Assembly (NCBI RefSeq): GCF_017562075.2
Contig: NC_054081.1
Coordinates: 5,563,144-5,627,143 of the forward strand
DNA: 64,000 bases
Source of the DNA: Anopheles merus
Lineage: Eukaryota > Arthropoda > Insecta > Diptera > Culicidae
Direction: 5' to 3'
How positions within the stretch are numbered: position 1 is the first letter of the stretch; each line of letters begins with the position of its first letter. The translations under genes were made by a program, and so were the position numbers. The notes under the pieces are model-generated. The model did not search any database. It was not told the origin of the DNA and saw only the letters and a program-made list of their open reading frames with translations. Below, piece after piece: positions 46,028-64,000 of the stretch.

Positions 46028-46137
46028 AGACAAAAATATCATACACAAAGTACTAGATGGAATGATCAATTTTCAAAACCAACGTTGTTATTGGGCAACT
46101 CGTCGCCACCAATTCACCACCACCAGCGAGTACACAT

Positions 46138-46539
46138 TAGTGTTGGATAATTCAGATTCGCGTTAAACCTTCCATGGTCATGCCATCCAATACAGGCTTT
46201 TGAGACTTCTTGGAAAGTACCACGCAGTTGAACGGGCAAGTTGTAGGTCGGATTGAGCAAATTCGATTTTTTGGAGATCAGATGTATGATCTTAAGATTC
46301 ATGAATCCCAAAAGAAATATGAATTTTAATGGATTTATGAATATTATAGATACATGAATCTTAAGAGATTCATGAATCTTTGAATATTCATGAATCTTTG
46401 AGGATTTGTGAATCTTTAGAGATTCATGAATCTTTGAAGATTCATGAAACTTTGAAGATTCGACTCGAGATTCGAATCACTCATCACTGAAGATTCATAT
46501 GAATGAATCTCAACGAAAGATTCATGAAATCCAACACTA
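46138..46539. mobile_element. hAT-like MITE with internal ATTCATGAATCTTTGA minisatellite
   Basis: Ends TAGTGTTGGAT (46138-46148) and ATCCAACACTA (46529-46539) are perfect inverted copies. The perfect 8-bp direct repeat GTACACAT (46130-46137 and 46540-46547) fits the hAT target preference nTnnnnAn. Inside, 46320-46480 is a tandem array of 17-18-bp ATTCATGAATCTTTGAAG units. No coding remains. Confidence 0.9.
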
Positions 46540-46741
46540 GTACACATGGAGAAGAACACAGTCAAACATTTTTGTTTAGCGGGGGAGCAAATCAATCCTT
46601 GTATTGTAAACCCTTTACATAGCAATATGCCATCCTTCTGCGCGCGTACAAGAAATTATTTTTTTACAGCCAAATTTCACCTCCTCTACCCTGCTCGGTT
46701 GGTAAATGGGAAATTTATATCTTGGGTTTCCTCTCCCCTCA

Positions 46742-46758
46742 CCCCCCCCCCCCCCCCC
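46742..46758. repeat. 17-base poly-C tract
   Basis: Uninterrupted C run in the spacer between the MITE and the membrane protein gene. Confidence 0.85.
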
Positions 46759-47131
46759 TAATCTCCTGCCAGTCGCTTTCAAAACTAGACGCGCTCGGTC
46801 GCCTAATCGATAAATTAATGATTTGCGTTATTCTAGTGTCTGCCGCTAGCTTCGTTTCGTGTTATTCGATGACCTACGTTCCTTGGTTTGCGTTACAGGA
46901 ATGGAAATTTGAGGATAAGTGGGACAGCAACAAGAGAGACGGAGATGGGACATAAATAATGGTCGCTCGGGGACAGGAAAGGGTGTGGAGGATGAAACAT
47001 ACAAACAAACAAACACACACACACATGAAGTTACAGTTCTTTCGGTCGAGATCACATGTTCACATGAATTAGGATAATGGTTGGGAGCTTCGCTAGCTGC
47101 CCTAGCCTGGTTAAGGGTTACGCTTACGCCT

Positions 47132-49356
47132 CTATTCCTGATGCTCCAGCGACGCCCTGTTTTCTCGCATCCGTTTAAGCTTTCGCTTTAAAGTGAGCAC
47201 ACCTGCGGAGCACAAAAAGGATTAGTGTGAATGTTGTTTTTTTGTTGTTGTTGTTGCGCCCTATTTTGCGTCGGCATGTACAAGCCCGCCACTTACACTT
47301 GATCGTCTGGTAGGCGGTCTTTGCGGACATGTCGCTGAGCGTTACTTTGTTAACTTTCTGTTTGCTAAAGAGACGGATAAAGGAATTGCATTAGAAAATA
47401 AGTCGCGAGCTGAGCCAGCACGCCGAAAGAGAATGAAATTGAAATACGAAGCGCCCTTAAATAACTGCAACGCCATGGTGGATGTCCCATTACGTAGCTG
47501 CATGGGTCCGAAATGCTCCATTCTCCGGGCAGAAAAGCTCTTAAACACCGTACGGTGCGTGACAAAACCCCTAAGCAAATATTTACCTTTCCTGCAGCTT
47601 CAGCTCGAGGTAGGCCTGTTGGAGGTTGCGAAAGTGGCGAAAGTTTTGCCAGTCGTCGGACAGTATGCAGCGGAAGGCGGACCCGCCGCCGGCACAGTCG
47701 TGCGGGTGCAGATGGTAGATTTTGTGGTACAGCAGCTTCAGCAGTGGCGAGTTCCACACGCACGAGCAGTACCACAGCCAGTAGCACACCTTCAGCGGGA
47801 GCAGCTCGCGACGCGCGTACAGCGTCGGTATCAGGAACTCGAACGGTAACAGATTCAGAAACAGATAGATCCTGGAAGAGGGAGATAGAGAGAGCAATTG
47901 TGTGTGTGTCGTTAAACGATGCACGCGTTTTTTAGTGTACTGCAACCAGTGCTGCAAAATAAGACTGTCAATGTCATACAAACATCTGACTGAAACAAAA
48001 TCCATGTCAGCGTCATGTACTCAATTGTGATAATCAGAGTTGATACTCAAAACGATTGGTGTGATCAACGCATGCTTCGAGACATTTTTGCGACACAACG
48101 CTTGGTCAGACACTATGTCATGACTTTTTTTTTGCTGTGATTAGTTCTGCAAAATATCACTGACATAGTCATGACAAATTCCAGCTGAAACAAAATCATG
48201 TCAGCGGCACGAGCTCTACTGTGATGATCAGAGGTGAGACTCAACCAGTTGCTGCGACCATCACATGCTTGGTCATTTTGCTGCTTGGGACCACACGCCA
48301 AGTATATTCCAAGAACGTTATGATTATCACCGACAGAAAATGTCGTGACCAAGTGAGTGGATTGGGTGCCAAACAAAAAGTCACTAATCATGTGATTGGT
48401 ACACCAACTGTGTATATCTCACCTCTGATCATCTTAGCTGTGTACGTGAGCTGACTTGAACTTCGTTTCAGTCAAGTGTTGGTTGGTGACTGAAATAGTC
48501 AGAGTATCGCATCTAACTCAAGCATTCGCATGTCGTTTTCGGCATGTCATTTGAGTATCAGCAATGAGCATCAAGCTACCACGGATATGTTCATTATTTT
48601 CGTTGTTGAACATCTTGTGATGCTCATGACATTTTGCAGCACTGACTGCAACACCCACCCCTCCCTCTTACCAGGTGCCACACTTGAGCAGCGCAAACGT
48701 TGTCAACCATTGGGGCCGGACCGTCCGGGAGGCGGCCAGCAGGAACGCTTCCTCGCCCGCGCCATACACCGCCAGGTACAGGTTGAGCAGGATGCTATAG
48801 TTTTCGAGCCGCAGCGCGAAGCAGCACAGCAGCAGGGCGGCATTGAGCGCACCGGAAAACGCGACCGAGTAGTCGCCCCGGGACAGCTGCGTGACCGTGG
48901 CGAGCATGCGGTACGATACCAGCACGACCGTCACGATCTCGAACTTGGCCGGGTCGCACGCCGTGGCAAAGATGGCATTGATGTACTGGGGGAAGTATTT
49001 GCCGGTCTCGCGCATCACCTCCGGCCGGATCAGCAGCGCCTGGTAGAGCAGCAGGAAGATGGTGGCGCTCGCGTAGAAGCATATGCTCCACAGGTGCTGC
49101 ACGGTCGGGCCATGCCGGTGGGCCTTGACGCGCCCCAGACGCAACAGTCGCTGCGGGAAAGTGGGAACAGTTAGGGCGCATGCGGTGGTGACGGGCGTGT
49201 GCTTGAGGGCTTACTTACCACGACCAGGCGCCGGAACTGCACGAACACGAGCCCGAGCAGGCAGCTCAGCCAAAAGATGCTGTTCAGCGTTTCGCGGAAG
49301 CTGTGCTCGGACGAAAGAAGCCACGAGCGGAGGGAACGCAGCTGCAGCAGCACCAT
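47132..49356 (-). CDS. Predicted multipass membrane protein, family unrecognised
   Basis: Five exons, 49356-49219, 49150-48672, 47871-47587, 47364-47297 and 47202-47132, join in phase through GT-AG introns and encode 346 residues. Hydrophobic segments at about 22-42 (LNSIFWLSCLLGLVFVQF), 62-82 (LWSICFYASATIFLLLYQAL), 105-125, 130-160 (ALNAALLLCCFALRLEN), 165-180 and 205-250 (WIYLFLNLLPFEFLIPTLY, VCYWLWYCSCVWNSPLL) suggest six or more membrane passes. The tail is basic (LKRKLKRMRENRASLEH), probably cytosolic. I do not recognise the family. The start at 49356 is the first ATG after upstream stops and precedes the first membrane segment. Intron 2 (800 bp) is almost wholly a hAT-type element. Confidence 0.75.
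47947..48644. mobile_element. hAT-type MITE in intron 2 of the membrane protein gene
   Basis: Ends CAGTGCTGCAAAAT (47947-47960) and ATTTTGCAGCACTG (48631-48644) are perfect 14-bp inverted repeats. A perfect 8-bp direct repeat ACTGCAAC (47939-47946 and 48645-48652) flanks the element. Internally, the ATGTCAG, GTGATGATCAGAG and CATGCTTGGTCA motifs repeat in both orientations. No transposase frame remains; it needs an autonomous hAT in trans. Length 698 bp. Confidence 0.93.
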
Positions 49357-50205
49357 CGCGCGCACACAATTTTGTTTCGCTGTTTGCTGCACCCGGACAC
49401 TACCGGAATGGTTTGCACATTGATTTGGAATTGGCCGAAACAGCCAAAAGGGAAACCGGAACACCGGGGGTTTTGGTAAACGGAACGGGAAATGTTGGGT
49501 GAAAAGAGCGACCAACCACACAAACGCGATCGAACAGAGCTTTCGTTTTTGTGCGTGTTTTTTTTTGACGTTTTGCCCCTTGCTTGTCAGACGGTTGTTG
49601 CGGCGAAGGTAATTTTCACACCACGGTGGCTTTGGTCCGCCCGGTTGCCCGGCAACGGCACAACCACGGGCACACGGGATGTGCTTGTGAGCGGACCGAC
49701 CGCTCGCTTTGCTCCCCGCACGAAAACAGATGGAGCTGCGTTGATGGGCAACAGCTTCGCTGACAGCTGATCGATTCCATCCAAACATAAACAAACCACC
49801 TGCCAGTTATGGTACGGCGGGGCGTTTGGAAACATGATTTTGAAGGGCATTATTAATGAAAAATGAACACCTTATTTAAATGCGAATGAATTTCGTTGCG
49901 AGAGCACTAGTCGAATAGTAAGCTAAATGAAAAATAAACGAAGAAAACTATCATACAATAATGCTTCCACTGCTCTGTTGACAGTTAACCCTTGGATGTA
50001 CATGACACACATTAAATTTGAATTTTTCAAATACAAACCGATATTATATTTTTTCTAATTTATTTTCTTATCTCTTTTGCAACATCGCATACTTTCGTAT
50101 GCCTTTTTGATGATTTATTTTAATGTCGCATTAAACACGGGTAACAAAAAAAAAAAAAAACAGAAAAAACGCCACGTTGATGCATCTTTGTGTAGCGGAT
50201 TTGGT
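49357..50205. other. 5' flank of the membrane protein gene
   Basis: The first 400 bases are GC-richer and likely hold the promoter and 5' UTR. From 49800 the sequence is AT-rich with no gene seen. A 15-base A run lies at 50147-50161. Confidence 0.4.
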
Positions 50206-50222
50206 TACTTACTTATCCGGCG

Positions 50223-50420
50223 CTACAACCGCTTTGCGGTCTTGGCCTGCCTCAGGAGTGTCCGAAACCGCTCACGGTCTCGCGCCTTCGTCTGCCAGTC
50301 CGTTATCCCGGCCTTAATGGCGGACGCCTCCACGCCATCTCGCCACCTCAATTTGGGCCTACCACGCCTCCTCTGTCCTTGTGGACGGCCTAAAAAGACT
50401 TTACGGGCTGGGTCGTCCTT
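50223..50420 (-). pseudogene. C-terminal reverse transcriptase tail of a non-LTR retrotransposon (5' truncated)
   Basis: The minus strand reads 65 open codons then a stop at 50223. The frame contains RRRGRPKLRWRDGVEASA and ITDWQTKARDRERFRTLLRQ. The pattern RGRP..RW.D.V...W...A.DR..WR..L..A is typical for the very C-terminus of endonuclease/reverse-transcriptase proteins of RTE-like and related non-LTR elements. After the stop comes the short conserved tail CGCCGGATAAGTAAGTAA, also seen at 2613-2682. The element is cut off at its 5' end, the usual outcome of target-primed insertion. Confidence 0.75.
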
Positions 50421-50517
50421 TTGGTTACTTGGTTACTTTCGGAGCGGATTTGGTTACTTTCTGTAAAAGCTGTATTGTACACTTATTTGAGTGGAATAAA
50501 ATAAAAAAAAAATTTCA

Positions 50518-51287
50518 CAAGTGCCACAAATCCACTAACCGACCACTAAACGGGCTCTAAATGGCTGAAGTTCTCAACCTAAAAGAAATCTAAAGACTTC
50601 ATTTAGCAGATGGTGAACGACCGATGCATTCTAAAAATAGCAAAAAAGCTGGTGGCGCCACCTCTGTGGGTGGGATAGCCCCAGAGCGAAGCTGTCTTTG
50701 CTTTGAGTGTTGTCTCCTTCCCTCTGTACTGTTGTATGGTTTCGAATTGAAGTTATGCATCGCTAGAACTAAAACGGTGATACAATTGTTTAAATACTAT
50801 ACTTCAATGTGATCCATTACCATCAGCACTGAGGCAAGTGTGAATTGAGTAATTTTCATTGGTGTTGATACTCACGTACCTTATACATTTTTGCTCGGAA
50901 TGTTTGAAGGGTATGTACGCCATGATTACATGGAGTTTAGGCAAAACACATTGCAAAAGTATAGCAATATAATGATGAGTTATAAAACGCCATCTATTGA
51001 GCAAAGGGCCGGTCTGGTGGTACAGTCGTCAACTCGTACGACTTAACAACACGCCCGTCATGGGTTCAAGCCCCGAATAGACCGAATAGACTATCCTGCT
51101 ATGGTAACAATAAGTCACTGAAAGCCAAGCTCACTTCACTAGTGGGTTCAAGCAGGCCTTGACCGACAGCGGTTGTTGTGCCAAACAAGAAAGAAAGAGA
51201 TTGAGCAAAACCACTGAAGCTTTTGTTTTTTTTTTTATGGATATTTGGTTTTCCAGTCATTTAAGCTTAATTTGTTGCGCTTGGGTT
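50518..51287 (+). repeat. Second copy of the ~580-bp dispersed module, split by a SINE
   Basis: Matches 8054-8637 from CAAGTGCCACAAATCCACTAA to GCGCTTGGGTT once the insertion at 51006-51209 is removed. Here there is no facing inverted arm, so the module exists as a unit independent of the fold-back at 7.5-8.3 kb. Confidence 0.8.
51006..51199 (+). mobile_element. tRNA-derived SINE, full length
   Basis: The element starts GGGCCGGTCTGGTGGTACAG. TGGTACAGTCG resembles RNA polymerase III box A and GGGTTCAAGCC resembles box B (consensus GGTTCGANTCC), spaced as in a tRNA. The body ends TTGTTGTGCCAAACAAGAAAGAAAGAG. A perfect 10-bp direct repeat ATTGAGCAAA (50996-51005 and 51200-51209) marks the target-site duplication. 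The module copy at 8054 keeps the unfilled site. Length 194 bp; it codes no protein. Confidence 0.93.
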
Positions 51288-51748
51288 AAACAGAAACAAC
51301 AAACAACATTCGCTTAGAGTCTTTGCGTCGTAATTGAATGCATTTTGCATCAGTTCGGAAGTTATTCGCATCATCGGATTTGTGCATTTTTTAAGATTTT
51401 TTTTAAAGTGTGTATTTATTTGCAAACAACGATGAAATTGGACTTTCCGCGTGTGTTTCTGTTTTGTAGTACGAATCGGGAGAAATTAAAAACGTTGAAT
51501 TATGATTTCTCATCTGACATCCGTCACACATCCCTGCCTATGACTCTAATAAGGCACCTTGCTCGATGCCAGTCCTCTGATTATTTGGCCCTCTTCCTCC
51601 CTCCCCCACACCCACGCCCTACTCCCCGTGGTCGCTACATCCTCCCTGCGCAGGCTCACCTCCCTTACTGCAACTTTACCCGCGAGGGCCGCAAGAAAAG
51701 GAGGCTCGAAGGGCGAGCAGGGCGAACGTTTAGTTGTGTCAGTTTTCC

Positions 51749-51762
51749 GGGGGGGGGGGGGG
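51749..51762. repeat. 14-base poly-G tract
   Basis: G run in the stretch downstream of megalin. Confidence 0.85.
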
Positions 51763-52505
51763 CGGGGGCGGGTGGTCAGGCTCCGCACATCGATCCGTAG
51801 TAATTATCGTCGTAAGATTACATTAGAACTCAACAATACTCAAGATAAAATAACATCTTATTTTTGCTCTTTCGCAACCCCAATCCCCACTAATACAGCA
51901 AACGTGATCTGCATGATCACGAGTTGCTCCCTGTCCCCCATGTCCCCTCTGCTCCTCTATGTAGGAACGTGTGCAAGGCTCGTGTGCTGTGACTTGCGCA
52001 CCGATTGTTTCCGATGTGTGAACATGTGCGATGTATGTGCTATGTATGTGTGTTTGTGTGTGCACCGCAACAAAACCGTTGCAGTGCGGTCTGGGAAGAA
52101 GAAAAAAACACTTTGTGTGTGTGTGTGTGCCATTGCCAGCACAGCAGCAGATTTCAACATTCACCACACAATCGCTTGCTTTTAACTATATACAAAACTA
52201 ATAGTTGTAAAACGTTTTCCTTCTCTTTCTCTCTGTTCCATTCTTTTATGTTCAAATTCGATTGGACGTATCGTCTGTATGCTTTGTTCTATTCGTTTTC
52301 TCACCTTTTCGTTTCTCTTTCGTCTGTTCTTACTTGCAGGATGTTAATGTTTACTTCAAGTTAGCTTGATTTTACTTTTACAACCAGCTGTATCGTATTC
52401 CTGTTATTCTTTTTTTCCTCTAAACGTGCTAAGTTTATGTTGCTTTGCCCACTTCGTTCTCATATATTACTCTCCTTTCTCCCTATATATCTCTCTCACT
52501 CACAC

Positions 52506-52511
52506 TTTATT
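52506..52511 (-). terminator. Candidate polyadenylation signal for megalin
   Basis: Reads AATAAA on the minus strand, about 470 bases past the megalin stop codon. Other weaker candidates exist downstream. Confidence 0.35.
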
Positions 52512-52981
52512 TCCGTTCTAACATCTCCGTTTCTATAGAAACCTTATTAACAAAAAAAAACTTAGAATACGTTTATATAATGTATTGCTTATAACGTAGG
52601 CTTCTCGTAACAGAGGAACGTGTGTCGGGGCCAGTTTCCCACAGCCCTCTCACGCTGCTCCCTCACGGCATGCATTTATGCCCGCTTCTGCTTCACTGTC
52701 CTGCCCGCTACATTGGCTGCATTGACCCAGTTAACCCTCTATAGTCGCAACTGTGTTTTCGTTATTCAATACCCCTTCCTTGCGATTTGAGCTTGGCTCC
52801 TACAGCACTTTTACATGCACACGCACAACCACACGTACACACATACGCACACATCGGAATGCGGAATAGTGAACTTTCCCCTCCCCTTCCGTTATCTATC
52901 CCCCCAAAACGGAAGGAGGCAACGGAAACCCTCCTCTCTCTTTCTGTCCGTCTCGCTCGCCCGCTGCTGCTGCTGTCCCCC

Positions 52982-64000
<11,019 letters not shown>

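Larger units (their letters stand above)
43082..46050 (+). other. Putative long 3' UTR of the nicotinic receptor
   Basis: Stop-dense, A-rich sequence with many microsatellites: (CA)n at 43201-43222 and others, (CAG)n at 43774-43799, (CTA)n at 43970-44024, a 12-base C run at 44193-44204, (CA)n near 44957-44989 and a (GA)n tract at 45549-45636. Several AATAAA-like sites exist; that at 46022 would end a transcript of about 3 kb of UTR. The extent is inferred. Confidence 0.4.
51288..52981 (-). other. 3' flank and probable 3' UTR of megalin
   Basis: No second gene is supported. The plus strand of 52160-52981 is T/C-rich, so the megalin transcript would be A/G-rich here. TTTATT at 52506-52511 is a candidate polyadenylation signal on the minus strand. 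(TG)n runs at 52050 and 52115 are present. Confidence 0.45.

Noticed and set aside
48113..48454. Open frames within intron 2 of the membrane protein gene
   Set aside because: They lie inside the 47947-48644 MITE, show no transposase signature and no conserved motif.

Overview
The window reads as mosquito nuclear DNA, most likely Anopheles. Short GT-AG introns split GC-rich, NNC/NNG-biased exons, while the AT-richer flanks are full of microsatellites, homopolymer G/C runs, small DNA transposons, a tRNA-derived SINE and decayed non-LTR retrotransposons. The genus is inferred from gene architecture and repeat types, not from a search. Megalin and a large-loop nicotinic alpha subunit together hint at a segment homologous to part of the Drosophila X (recalled knowledge, unverified).

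Layout, left to right. 1-43 (-): first codons of a secreted protein that leaves the window. 1113-2153 (+): tRNA m1G9 methyltransferase (TRMT10A type). 4608-6599 (-): a two-exon Gln/Gly-rich protein of unrecognised function. 7388-8637: a complex inverted-repeat cluster. 9386-11652 (+): lysyl-tRNA synthetase with an apparent alternative mitochondrial-presequence exon. 14426-15415 (+): complex I assembly factor NDUFAF6/sicily. 17664-20459 (-): tyrosine aminotransferase. 25148-27390 (-): AMMECR1. About 27.4-37.4 kb: a gene-poor stretch with a Jockey/CR1-like relic broken by a small hAT-type element. 37442-43081 (+): nicotinic acetylcholine receptor alpha subunit, best fit alpha3, with a repeat-rich 3' flank. 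47132-49356 (-): five-exon multipass membrane protein. 52982-64000 (-): C-terminal 2,503 residues of megalin (LRP2), whose 5' part lies beyond the right edge.

The genes are independently transcribed and not one pathway. Housekeeping functions (tRNA modification and charging, complex I assembly, tyrosine catabolism) sit beside a neuronal ion channel and an endocytic receptor.

The most notable non-genic signal is a set of short non-autonomous DNA elements with terminal inverted repeats (TAGTGNTGGRA or CAGTGCTGCAAAAT) and 8-bp target-site duplications. Several carry internal minisatellites such as GATTCCGGAATC or ATTCATGAATCTTTGA. Introns of the receptor genes hold further tandem arrays (exact 60-bp period at 39.1-39.7 kb, about 135 bp at 53.8-54.3 kb, and a duplicated 400-bp unit at 59.9-60.7 kb). 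Gene models were assembled by hand from reading frame, splice sites and phase; no transcript data or database search was available.
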